From positions 5,534,501-5,598,500 of the forward strand of contig CANTUQ010000037.1 in assembly GCA_947683425.1 (NCBI GenBank): a DNA stretch of 64,000 nt, written 5' to 3'. This DNA comes from Excoecaria cochinchinensis. Lineage: Eukaryota > Streptophyta > Magnoliopsida > Malpighiales > Euphorbiaceae. Shown here piece by piece: positions 33,126-44,585 of this stretch. A program made the position numbers and the translations under genes. The notes under the pieces are model-generated. The model searched no databases. It was not told the origin of the DNA and saw only the letters and a program-made list of their open reading frames with translations. The first letter of the stretch is position 1, and each line of letters starts with the position of its first letter.

Positions 33126-35444
33126 TGTAGACACCGGGTCCCGAGTCCGGCATAAAAATGGCAATGGTAATTTTTGATCCTTGATAATTCCCTCCAAAAA
33201 AAAAATATATATAATAAATATATAAATATGTGTGTGTGTAAAATTAGGTAATTAATTAGTTAATGTTGTTAGTTAATTAATTAGTTAATATTATTGTATT
33301 AATTAAAATGCATGTAAAATTATATATTAAGTAGATTAATTATATTAATGTGTAATTGATGTATAATGTTTGATTAAATTAGTATGTGTGTGTATTAATT
33401 TGAATTAAGTGAGATTAATTAAAATTAAGATATGAAAATGGGAGGGAATTAATGAGGAAATTACTTGGATACCCTTAACCCTAATTTGAGGGAATAAAAA
33501 GAAGAAGATGAAGAAAAACAAGGGGGGCTCTCGGATTGCATAGAAAGAAAAAGAAAGGAAAAGGGGGCTCGGCAGATCAAGAAGAAAAGAGAAAGAAAAA
33601 GAAAGCAAAAGGGGGCTCTCTCGGATGGCATAGAAAACACAGAGAAAGAAAAGGCAAAAAAGAGAAGGAAAATAAAAAGGAAAAGGAAAAGAAAAGAAAA
33701 GAGAGGAAGAAGAAGCCATTGCAAACACAGAGAACATAGAAAGAAAAAGAAAAAGAAAGTGAGAGCAAAAGAGAGAGCAAGAAAGAACTGAGAGCAAGAG
33801 AGATCAAAGGCCAAGAATAAAAGGAAAGCAAAGAGAATAAAGGGAAACAAAGAAAGAAGAAAGAAATAAGGAAAGAAGAGAGGAGCAGACCAAGGAGAGC
33901 ACCTGACGCAGGAAACGACTCCGGAGAGAAGGAAAAAGAGGAGAAAAGAGAGAGAGAGAGGAGGCGAGGCCTCCGCCAGCCAACCACCGCCGCACACGGC
34001 GGCACGCGCCTCACTGGAAGAACGACCACCTCCGGACGAAGTGGCTGGTGCCCATCGATCCTCCATCGGACTCCGGCAGCCGGCGCGTGAGGGAGAAGAA
34101 CCTGGACCGTTGCAGCGCGTTTTCCCGGCGATGGCGACTTCCGATCGGCGTGTGGACACCGTCGGCGGGTTCCTCGGGCGCCGATCTACCTTCCGGCATG
34201 AGTGGTGTCAGCCATAGCCGCTCCGGCGAGGCTCCGGTGAGGTAAACTCCACTTCCCTTATTATTTAATTAATATTAATTATTATTATTATTATATATAT
34301 ATATTTATTAATTTAATTTCTGTTTATTAATATTAATATTTTTATTTTTATTTATTATTCTGTTTTAATATTATTTAATATTTATTATTGTTATTATATG
34401 GTTATTGTTAATTAATTGTTATATTTGTTTATTATTAGTATTTTGTGTTATGTTAATATTATTATTATTATTATTATTATTGATATTATTATTATTATTA
34501 TTGTCTAATTTGTGTTAATTTTATGTTGATGTTATTATTTAATTGATTTGTGATTATTTAATTTTATGTTTTATTATTATTATCATTATTGATTATTGTT
34601 ATTATTATTGTTATTTATTTATGCAATTATTTATGTATTCATTTATTTAGAAATATGTAATTACTATTTTATTGCATTTTATGTATTTGTGATCTGTAAT
34701 AATAAAATAATTTTCGACCGCTCTTAAAAAGAACCACCAAACAAATGTTTTCTACCAAAAAGAATGTTTGCTAAATAAAACTGGACCAATGTCCTATTTT
34801 TACCAAATAAAACCATCACATAAAAATTGTTTTCCATAATGAATGCATGCGAGGACCAATGTCCTCATTGTTAATGAATAACCCGTTTTATGCATGTATC
34901 GCACATTTACAAACGAGGGTTGTATTCTGCCCTTAGTATTATTGTAAATTTATTTTATGCTTTAATGCTATCTTATTTTATGCTCTTAAATGGATGAATG
35001 CGCTTTAATTTAAATTGCATCGTGTGGAGAGAGAGCGAATCAATGTTAATTAAAATTTAATTATAAAGTATTCGAGGTAGAAATAGATGAGAAATCCCGA
35101 ACCCAGCTCTGGTCTTTGGGCTCAAAGAGGCTAGAGGTCTACCCTCCAAGACACCTTTTTGTGCCACGAGACTTTAGCGCTAATCCTAGGCTCCTTTGGG
35201 CGAGAGGTTACCCTCCAAGACCCCTCTGGCTGGCCCAAAATGGATACTAAGCGCAGTCTTAGGCTCTCCGAGGCGACAGAAACTTTCCCAATGTTCTATT
35301 GGGTGGCGACTCCATGAAACCTCCTTGTTGCCCAACATAGACGCACTTGCAATTTATTGCAAGCTGTCAACGAACACACAATTGCCCGATCGCCCTCGAG
35401 CGGGCGGTCAGAGGGGCGGCTGCGGGGATCCGGCGCGCGTCACA
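33126..35444 (+). repeat. 3' LTR of the inner Tat element
   Basis: 2,319 bp, near-identical to 25,937-28,232. Visible differences include a longer A run near 33,198, an (ATT)n tract interrupted by 'gat' at 34,482 and a 10-12 bp insertion 'gaaagaagaaag' near 33,860. Confidence 0.92.
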
Positions 35445-35469
35445 ATTGTAATTTGTATTGTGAATATGA

Positions 35470-36115
35470 TCCTTTCGGATTGCACCGAGTCATTTCTAGA
35501 CTTACGAAGTGCAGACATTCTTAAGTCTCACCGAGTCGTTATCCCGACCATACAGTGATTGTTATTCTCTTAGATTGCACCAAGTTATTCTCTAGACTTA
35601 CAAAGTGTAGATGTCACCTTCTTGGATTGCACCGAGTTATCTCACACTTACAAAATGCAGACATCATCCTCTTGGATTGCACTGAGTCATCTCAGACTTA
35701 CAAAATGTAGACGTCATCCTCTTGGATCGCATCGAGTCATCTTAGTCTTATAAAATGCAGACATCATCCTCTTAGATCTCATCGAGTCATCTTAGACTTA
35801 TGAAATGCAGACATCATCCTCTTAGATTGCACCGAGTCATCTCAGACTTACAAAATGCAGACATCATCCTCTTGGATCTCACCAAGTCATCTCAGACTTA
35901 AAAATTGCAAACATCATCTTCTTGGATTCCACCGAGTCATGTCAGACTTATAAAATGCAGATGTCATCCTCTTGGATTGCACCGAGTCATCTCAGACTTA
36001 CAAAATGCAGATATCATCCTCTTCGATTGCACCGAGTCATTTCAGACTTACAAAATGCAGACATCATCCTCTTGGACTGCACCGAGTCATTTCTAGACTT
36101 TATAAAATGCATAAA
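35470..36115 (-). repeat. Minisatellite C, 3' region of the outer Tat element, unit about 50 bp
   Basis: About a dozen units of 'catcctcttggattgcaccg' plus 'agtcatctcagacttacaaa' in plus coordinates. Read in element sense (minus) the core is 'ttttgtaagtctgag' and 'gactcggtgca', the same core as minisatellite B. The array lies beside the inner element insertion point. Confidence 0.88.
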
Positions 36116-36479
36116 ACATCCTCATTAATTGAGTTGATAAAGAGTCAACCGGTGCCGCCTTCTTGTTGAAAAGACCTGTATGTCTCTTAAGAGGGATTTG
36201 TGCTCGCAGGGAGACTTCAAAAATTTATTCTCACTGAGAGGCTTCGATGCTCACTGAGAGACTTAGACTTTGAGCCTTCTGATTGCCCCTGGCATGGTGT
36301 GCATGAATAGGCTTGCTCTTTTAGATGTTCTCTTTGGCGCGGATTCACGAGATTCTTTTTTCATGGGGACTTTATCTTGATCTGATTATTCAGCATAGAT
36401 AAGCGCCGATGTTGAGCTAAAGTTATCTTTTGGCCCACTTTTGCATGTGAGGTTGATTTAGACATTTCCTGCAAAGTTA

Positions 36480-36990
36480 TGTCCACAAGAACTTATACAA
36501 GAGATTGTGTGTGCATGTGTGAAATATATACGCAAGGCTATATACAAGAAACATGCGCAAAGAATTATGCGCTAACAGCTCTTTGTGAAAATTATACGCA
36601 TGTGATGTATGCGTGATGCTATGCATGCAAAACATGTGCACAGACCTATATGCATCTTATGTATGTAGAAACTCTGTACATGGAATGTGTGCCTTATGTG
36701 CATGACATATATGCATGGAATATGAACACTGGATAAGTGCGAAAATTGCATATGCGAGATATGTGCAAGGGATCATGCATGTGGGGCACCATGTATGTAT
36801 GAAATGATGTATGCAAAGAAATATGCAAAAGATTGTACTTGTGCAATGCAAGTGAGATGCAAAGAGTTATGCAAATATGCAAAAGATCGTACATGCGGGA
36901 TGCACGTGAGATATTGTATGCAATTATACAAAAGATCATACATGCGTGATGCACGTGAGATATTGTATGCAAATGTTTGCAAAGGACATA
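36480..36990. repeat. Degenerate 'atgca' repeat with a 57-60 bp tandem unit
   Basis: Rich in 'tgcaaa', 'catgcg' and 'atgtatgc' words. At 36,868-36,985 two units contain 'gatgcacgtgagatattgta' in tandem. No coding content is credible; frames on both strands are rich in Cys, His and Met only because of the repeat. Confidence 0.65.
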
Positions 36991-38917
36991 TGCATGCAAA
37001 AATGGATGGGCCATATCCTAGGTGGTTAAGGAATTCATTAAGGGTACAACTCGGCTGCCCATATTGTCTGATACCCCCAAGGATCTAGAAGTGTCATCTT
37101 GGCTTAGGAATTCTGACCCATAATCTTTTCAGAGAGAACCGTCTGTTATGCATCTTTGCCCCCCGGTCAACGAGCATGCGCCTTGTGCTATGAGCTTACA
37201 GTATTTTGCTCCCAGGATTCTGACTCATGTCCCGCATTATGTATTATTTGCCTGAAAGGAGGTTATTCGGACTGCCTTATCGCTTTGGGTATTGGAAATC
37301 ATTTATTGAAGGTAGTGCGTCCCTTGCGGATTTTCACACTAGCTTTTATTTGCGGAAAATGCGTCCCTTTGTGGATTTTATGTGCTTAATTTTTGCCTGG
37401 AATGGACCCAACCCACTCCAGCGGCTTTTATTCATTTCATTTTTTTCTTGTAGGATAGACTGCCTGTTTTCAGGTTTTTACCCTGCCCTTTGGCCTAACT
37501 TTTGCTTAGAGAGCCAGTTTCGGTTTTCATTTCTAACAACCTTTTTTTTAGAGTAGGATTTATCACACGAAGTGTCATTATCACTGCCTTGAGACTTGCC
37601 CCAACATATATCACTATGCATGCCACATGTTTCTCTTGACCATTCAATTGCATGTTTATGCCTAGTTTATGTATGTGTTCCTATTTATATGCACCATATA
37701 ACAACAACAATAACCATAACTAGACATGTGATGCAAAAACACAGGTTTTATTCAATCTCAGGGAATGGCACTTGGGCGCATTCGAATCCTGTTATCAATT
37801 AGCTCTCTCAGGTTTTTTTGATTGAATAGTTTCACTCAGACCCTAATTTCTGCCTAGCGTGCCTTTTCTAGGTTTTCGCTCTAGCGGGGTGCCCAATTTT
37901 AGTAAGGTCGCCTATTTTCGATTTTCGACCGGCGAGGCATTTACTCTCTTCTTTTTTTCTTTTTTTTTGTTGCATTTGCCATGAGACCTTCATTCTGTCA
38001 GCATTGTTTGATTTCTTAAATCCTTCATCATTACTTTAGCCAAGATGGTAGCCTCCGCCGACAGTGGCTTTTCTGCACAAAAGGCTTAATCTTGACCTTT
38101 GTGCAAACTAGCTGAGTCAATGAGCTCTCCTTTTGGAACTTGAGTGTGAAAGGTCGCAATTTGCTTTTTTCGATTTTGGACATTCAATTTCTAAGGTAGC
38201 TCTCAATGGTTGAGATTGGGTTGCAGGTTAGCCTCAGATGGTTTAGGTCAAAACTGTGTTTTTTTCTTTTTATTTTATTTTATTTTCTTTTCTTCTTTTT
38301 TCTTTTATTTTTTCTTCTTTTCTTCTTTTTTGTTTTTTTATGAAGGCTTAAAGCTTTGCTCGTCTTGAATTTGATAATCCAACTTTTGAGGCCATCTCTT
38401 ATTGATTGCATCTTGGCTTCGTTTGGCTATATTGTATGTGTCCTAGATATTGAGGAGGCAAGGGATGGCTTTCAAAATTTTTTTCGTCGTCATGTTGGCA
38501 AATTAAAGTAGCATTGTCCTAGCAATGCCATCGTCAATTTTTAGCATGTCATTCCAGGTCCAGGCAAAGGCCATTCTCTCTCTCTCTCTCTCTCTCTCTT
38601 TTCTCTCAAATTTTATCTCACTTCAGGAGTTAGGTTGGATGCAGCCAAGATGTTTTTTCCTTGAGATTGAATGAAATTGTGTTTATTAAACCAATGCCTT
38701 ATCATGATTATTACTTATGCATGATACAATAAGATATGACAATGCATATATAAGAAAAGCTCATACTATTAATATAGTTAGAGAAACAAGTGCATGACAT
38801 AGTTCAAAAACATACTTCATATCATAAAAAGAATGGCATTGTAACAACTCTAATTCTTCCTTTAGGCCCGACATCAATTATTAAATGCGGTCTCTTAGAG
38901 GATGACAGTAGTCTATT
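36991..38917 (-). other. Pol-less internal region of the outer Tat element
   Basis: Reverse-complement blocks match the internal regions of the inner and plus-strand elements (for example 37,400-37,540, 'gactgcctgttttcaggttt'). A T-rich tract (38,260-38,340) and (CT)n (38,575-38,601) occur. No protease, RT, RNase H or integrase motif was seen. Confidence 0.6.
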
Positions 38918-39687
38918 TTATGCCCCGTGTACTAGTGATATGCACAATACTAATCTATTCTGTGTCAAGACTGCCCTTGACTTGGGGCTGGCCCTGCTGG
39001 CAATGGTTGTAACTTCCCTTCTTTGATGAGACGGGTGAAGTGCCAAGAAAATGGCTTTCCTGAGATGGTGAAGTGGTGCCAAGTTGATCCTGTGGCTGAT
39101 ACTTCTATTGTCCCAGCATTGCCCCCTGTTACCACTACTGCTTCCTTCGTTCTTGCCAAAGGCTAGGTTTACAGATTTAGCCATTTTCTCCAGATGCTCG
39201 GCCTCAGCTTCGATGGCTATATCTTTAAGCGACTTCCAATCTTTCAGTTCCTTCATCTTTAGCTCTTCTCTCAAATACGGGCTAGCATTCCTAATAAACA
39301 ACCTGATCTGATCTAGGGTATCAGGTTTTCTCTTCATTTTCATGACTCGATTCCTCCATCTAGTAAGATACTTATGGAAAGATTCTCCTGACTTTTGCTA
39401 AAGCAGCTCTAGGTCTTTTAGGGTGACCTTCATCCTCGTACTGCAATCATATTGCTTAAGGAATTCCTCCGTTAGCAGCTCCCATTCTTCTTTGGACCTC
39501 CTATCCAATCCATGGTACCAATCGACTGCGGGCCTTGTTAAGCTCAGGTAGAAATATTCTATCTTCTGCTTCCTGAGCAGAGTTGTACCCTTCATCGCTA
39601 ACGAGTAATATTTTACATGTGCTGTCGGGTCTGGGGTACCATCAAATATAGGAATGTTAGGCATCTTGAAGTTCTGGGGGATTAGAT
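38918..39687 (-). pseudogene. Gag of the outer Tat element, core domain, with a single in-frame TAG
   Basis: The frame enters at the LTR junction (39,687) and carries the Retrotrans_gag core of Tat elements: an 'FDGTPDPTAHVKYY' start, 'IEYFYLSLTRPAVDWYHGL', then 'EEWELLTEEFLKQY'. A TAG stands at 39,398-39,400 right after 'LKDLELL'. The same frame then stays open for 160 codons, through 'ESFHKYLTRWRNRVM' and 'DTLDQIRLFIRN', to 38,918. The C-terminal about 60 residues look shifted by one base relative to the plus-strand copy (homology moves to the frame ending at 38,965). The N-terminal part is displaced to 53,406-53,514. Confidence 0.8.
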
Positions 39688-40895
39688 GTCACACCCCGTT
39701 TGCCCCCTAGTAGTCTGAGCCATGTATGTGTGTAAATTTATAAGTATTTTGGCATGTGACAAGGGTATTTTGGGGTATATTGCATGTTATAAGAATTATT
39801 TTAATATGTGGGTGCATATATGTTACTAGGGTGTGAATTAGTTGGGAGATACTTGTGTGTGCATACATATACCATAGTAGAAGGAATCTATATGGGGTAT
39901 CATTGTGTGTGTTGCTCATACATATGTGGGGTGCATTATTAGAGTGTTTTATGGTGTGTGAGTGACTTATGATGGTTAGGTGTGAGTAATTGGTTTCCAC
40001 CAATAAGAAAATGACAAGTGTTAGGGTTAAAAAAAATAAAGAAAATAAAGAAAAGAAGGGAAAGAGCAGAATTGTTGCTCTTCATTTTCCCGTAGTCCTC
40101 CTCTTCCTCATCTCCTTCTTCTTCCTTTCCCTTGTCCTAAGAATCCTAGTGTAGATCCAAGTCTTTGTTAGTGAAAATTAATCATCTCCTTGAGTATTGA
40201 TTGGTAAGTTGCTGCATTTTGTTCCTTATTTTCTACATCTTCTTCTTCTCCCTACATTTTCTGGGTTTGGGTTTTTGAGTTAAGGTTTTGTGTTTGTTTT
40301 TTTTAATAGTTTGTTTGCTTAGTTGAGCCTCCTCGTGAACTAAAAGGCAAGGAGAAGGTTGGATCTAGTGGTGCACATTAGATTTGAAGCAATAATTTCA
40401 GGTTTGGGAGCTGTGTGATATATGATTGATTTTGTTTGGGATTTATTTGTTCAATGTTGATGTTTGTGTTCTGAAATTTTATTTAGTTTTTATCTGACCT
40501 CAGTGTGATGTTTTTGTAATAAGTCGATTTATAGAGCTCCAATTGAATTGATTCAAATTTCATCTGACAGCTAAGATCCGTATCTAAAATTGTCTAAGAG
40601 AGTACTGGAGCTAATTCTGGACTTAGGATCTTCAAAAATGCTAAAAACCGAGACCTCTCTGCTTAGGTGGGTTCACTAGAACAGTATAGAGTTTTTAGAT
40701 CATATCTGGAGTTACAGATGTCCAAATGACCTGAAACTTATCCCATTTTAAAGCTAACATCATAGGGAACAATTGTTAAGAAGGACTTTTTTCCTAAAAA
40801 TGTCGTTAACTATGTGTAAAATGCATTTTAAGTTTGGACCTGATGCCAGTCTAGGGTCTGCCTCTCGAAGTGAGGCAGAATGGGTTTACACGGGG
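39688..40895 (+). mobile_element. 5' fragment of a second LTR family (copy C)
   Basis: It starts TGTCACACCCCGTTTGCC in the outer gag and aligns with the starts of copies A (44,586) and B (59,191, minus). It holds a 5'-UTR-like 'ctcttcctcatctccttctt' zone and a splice-donor-like 'attggtaagttgctg' as in A. After about 1.2 kb it stops abruptly inside the LTR of the plus-strand Tat relative (near 40,896). The distal part is missing, so it is a deletion product. Confidence 0.65.
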
Positions 40896-41741
40896 GTTTT
40901 CATAATTTTTTCCATTTTTTAAATTTGAAAAAGGAATATTTTGATTTAATTAAGGATTTTTTCCTTAATTAATTAGATTTTCCTTTTTTGATGATATAAA
41001 TAGAAAAATTTAAGAGTTTTTTTAAAAAAAAAAAAAATCTTTTGGGCAATTTTTCTTTTCTTTTCTTTAGTTTTGCAATTTTTGTTCTTCTTTTTCAATT
41101 CTTTTTCTTCTTTTACTTAAATAAAATTTCTTCTAAAGATTTTTGATTGAATTTTATTGGTGAAAGATTGATTTTGAGACAAAAGAAATAATTTTTTGTT
41201 CTTAAAAATTCAATTTTCTCACTTGTTATTTTTTAATTTTTTTTCCTCTTCAATTAAATTTCTTCCAAAGACTTACATTGATTTTTTGATGAAAAATTAA
41301 TTTTGAGACAAATAAAATAATTGTTTATTCTTGAAATCCAATTTTTTGATATGATTTTATAAAAATAAGATTTTTACATTTATTTTCTCTAAAGAGAAAA
41401 GTTTTTTGATTTTTTTTTTATTTCTCTAATCTAATATTTTGTGAAATAAAATAAGGAAAATCGATCATTTTCTCTCATTCTATCAAATCTGAAATATGAG
41501 AGTAAATATTTTAGACTCAATCTCATATTTATTTTTATTTATTTATTTACTTATTTATTTTTTGTATTACTTTTATTTCTTGTTTACAATCATTTAATCA
41601 AAAAATAAATTTTTAGATTTATTGTGTTTTTATTTATTTTATATGATATTTGTCATAAATTTAACTTTTTTATTTCGTTTTTTATTTTTTCATTAACTTT
41701 TCTTTATCTTTTATTTTGTTATTTATTTAGTTATTATTATT

Positions 41742-41836
<95 letters not shown>

Positions 41837-42650
41837 CATTATTATTATTATTATCATAATTTATGTTTTTATTTGTGATAAGTTGTTAATAAATTAATAT
41901 ATTTGTTTTAATATGTCATTTGATTTATTTGTCATCCATTATGCATTTTTTTATCCATTTAAATTTATTATTTTATGTGTTTAATTGATTTTTTTGATTT
42001 AATTGTTAACATTAATTTATTTGTATTTTTTTTAGTTTTAATACTTATTTTTGTCATGTTTGAGCACATTTGCATGCGAAAGAGAAGATCCGGAAATTAT
42101 TTTGGTTGATTTATCATTTTTGTTGTTTGTATTATTTTTCTTTATTTTGATTTTTATTTATTTGTCAAGTAGTAATAAAATTATTTATTTTATGCATGTT
42201 TAATTAAAAATCACAAAAATATTTATATTACTAAATTTAGATTTTTTCTAATAAAATGGGACTAATATCCTAAATTTTAGTTAATAAAATATCACTTTAA
42301 AAAGAAGATTTAGTTTTCATACTTGATGTGCGCTTAAATTAATTTACATGACGTGTGAGAAAAGAGATGGAAATTTAACCAAGGCATTAATAAGAGTGAA
42401 GTTCCGAACCACTCTCTGGTTTAGACATCCGAGATTAGATGAACTTTTCCAATTTCTTGTAAATTTGGTGGCGACTCCAAAATATTTCAAAAGTGCTTAA
42501 AAGTTTCATGAGATTAGATGAACTTCCCAATGTTCTATTGGGTAGGGATTCCAAAATACCTCATGTTACCCAAGATCTAGATACAAACTCTCTCGGACCC
42601 TAAAAGCGGGCCTTCTGGGAAACACACATAGCAGGTTCCGGTGCGTCATA
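40896..42650 (+). repeat. Truncated 5' LTR of the plus-strand Tat element
   Basis: It matches 51,410-53,405 in order (for example 'ccttaattaattagattttc', 'ttgcatgcgaaagagaagat' and 'aaaagcgggccttctgggaa') but begins about 400 bp inside the LTR. It ends 'gcgtcata', a mutated CA terminus. It includes (ATT)n at 41,731-41,858. Confidence 0.82.
41731..41858. repeat. (ATT)n microsatellite
   Basis: About 40 ATT units with few interruptions, inside the truncated LTR. The partner LTR has a shorter (TTG)n(TTA)n tract at 52,254-52,318, so the tract expanded after insertion. Confidence 0.9.
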
Positions 42651-42769
42651 GTAGAGACTCTGTTGGAGGCTTTGAGACTTTGTTTCGAAAGTGTCTTGGT
42701 TAAGAAATATAATGGAGCTTTTAAAATTAAATTTCTATTTCTTTTTAAAAAATTGCATTGCATCCATAC

Positions 42770-43340
42770 TAGAGCCTTAGATCTACACTAGTTTGCACCA
42801 TTCCTTAACCCCGGTGCGTTCCCGAAGCACGACCCTACGTTCACTCAAGGTAAGTAAGCGTTAGGGATAATCACTAGCCCAAGTCTCGTACCATCATGGT
42901 ATATCAAATGGAAACTCGATTGGTCGTTATGCTCGTGATGAGCTAGATCCGTTGGTAGGGACCATGCTTGTGTAGACCTAAAGTATCATCACCTTTGACT
43001 AAAGCTCATGTAATGACAATAGATACTTTCCCTAGGTGACATGTACCGTAATACCGTGCTTGCTATGTGGGCCGTTATATATTGAACAAAATTAACCAAA
43101 TTAAATGGTCTTTTATCAAAAGGCTTTTATGTCCCGGTGGACCTATCTTAATGTGGCTGAAGTGTTTAAATACATAAAGGCCAAAATGCATATTAGATAG
43201 GAGATGTTTTACTGTCGGTTTTCTATCGTGCACCATACGCGTCCATTGGGTTACCCGTTAACCCATGGATTAAGCCCACCTCGGAAAGAGACCCTATTAC
43301 ATCTTGTCTGGGAGCGATAAGGTTAGAATGATCTACTTGC
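42770..43340 (+). other. Conserved Tat leader, copy in the plus-strand element
   Basis: It holds the same ordered blocks as 28,340-28,940: 'ccccggtgcgttcccgaagc', 'gataatcactagcccaagtc', 'gtgatgagctagatccgttg' and 'catacgcgtccattgggtta'. Short AUGs occur, but no shared ORF. Confidence 0.65.
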
Positions 43341-43565
43341 TTGTATGTGGTTGTAAATATCGCATAACACACGATCATACATCCTACATGTTTCATGCAC
43401 TATTCTAATAGTTTGAATCTTTCAACCATCATAGATTCATCTAAGTGGACTAGAGGTTCCAACGGTCGGCTCGTAAGGACAAATATGCTCTTTGAGTTGC
43501 CGAAATTAGTGTCTGATTGGGATTCTGAGTTGCTCTCAACAGCTAGCAAATCATCCTTATAATCA

Positions 43566-44585
43566 TTGATGGCAGAAGAAATCGGGGCATTGACCACTCA
43601 AGACCTTGCCAGGAGAGTAGAGGATTTTGAACGGATGATGTTAGAGATGATGGGCACTATGCCTGAAAGGATTGCTCATCCTCCTGCTGCACAACCATCC
43701 ATTGCTCCACAACCACTTATTGCTCCACCACCACCGATAGTCCATGCTTGTGGGCAAATTGTACCGCCTGCTGGTGGAGAGACTCCCATTGTAGGTAATG
43801 TTGCCCGCTAACATGTCAACAAGCATAGAGTTGCAAGAAGGGCAAGGATCCTTAATATTGATGAGGATTTTGTAATGAAGGAGGTAGATGAAGAGGCAAT
43901 ATCACCTCAAGTTGTGAGGGGTAGAGCACTCAGGGTGGAGGATGAGGCTATGAGAGGAATGAGGCAACAAATTGAGGCAATCACCCGTATATTGTCAGTT
44001 GGAAATGGGATCAACCCTGAGGATAGAGATCTGAGGGTTAAAGAATTGCTGCCCCAAAGGTTCAAGATGCCTGAGCTGTCGAAGTTTGATGGTACTTCGG
44101 ACCCATCTGCACATATTAAGCAGTATACCCTAGTGATGAAGGGCACAGGGTTGACTAAGAAGCAGAAGGTGGAATATTTCTACCTTAGTTTGATAGGTCC
44201 GGCAGTGGATTGGTATCACGGGTTGGATAGGAGGTCCAAGGAAGATTGGGACCTTTTGACTAAAGAGTTCATGAAGCAGTACAATTATAGCACTAGAATG
44301 GAGGTCACCTTAAAGGACCTCGAGCTTTTATAGCTAAGGAGTGACGAGTCATTCCATGGATACCTACCAGATGGAGGAATAGGGTCATGGAAATGAAGCG
44401 AAAGCCTGACACTATTGACCAGATTAGGCTATTTATTAGTAACTCCTGCCCTTACTTGAGGGACTTGCTCAGCTTTAAGGGGCTCAGAGATAGAGTCACT
44501 TAAAGACATTGATGTAGAGGCTGAAGGGCTGTACCTAGCAAAGAAAGCAAGCCAAATAACTTTGCTGGAAAAAATTTTGGGAACC
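43566..44585 (+). pseudogene. Gag of the plus-strand Tat element, N-terminal and core part
   Basis: It starts at ATG 43,566 with 'AEEIGALTTQDLARRVEDF', then a Pro/Ile-rich linker. A TAA at 43,809-43,811 follows 'NVAR', where the inner copy has CAG; the same frame then resumes. From 43,875 on it runs into the Retrotrans_gag core ('FDGTSDPSAHIKQYT', 'VEYFYLSLIGPAVDWYHGL'). A TAG at 44,331-44,333 follows 'LKDLELL', exactly as in the outer copy. Shortly after, the homology shifts frame near 44,362 and continues ('TRWRNRVMEMKRKPD') to the solo LTR. The remainder is at 47,386-47,768. Confidence 0.82.

Larger units (their letters stand above)
25937..35444 (+). mobile_element. Inner Tat-type gypsy element, complete, gag-defective and pol-less
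   Basis: A 9.5-kb element with TSD ATTGT at 25,932-25,936 and 35,445-35,449. It has LTRs of about 2.3 kb starting TGTAGACACC and ending GCGTCACA, a primer site, a polypurine tract 'ttgggggcaac' at 33,115-33,125, and a conserved leader. The 4.9-kb interior has only a deleted gag remnant and two tandem-repeat arrays; no pol motif is seen. The LTRs look very similar (few scattered substitutions and small indels), making it the youngest large insertion of the nest. Confidence 0.92.

Noticed and set aside
36657..37088. Cys/His/Met-rich frames resembling small cysteine-rich peptides
   Set aside because: Both strands are open because of the degenerate 'atgca' repeat; there is no signal peptide or conserved Cys spacing.
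41624..41878. Tyr-rich frame
   Set aside because: It is the reading of the (ATT)n microsatellite in one frame.
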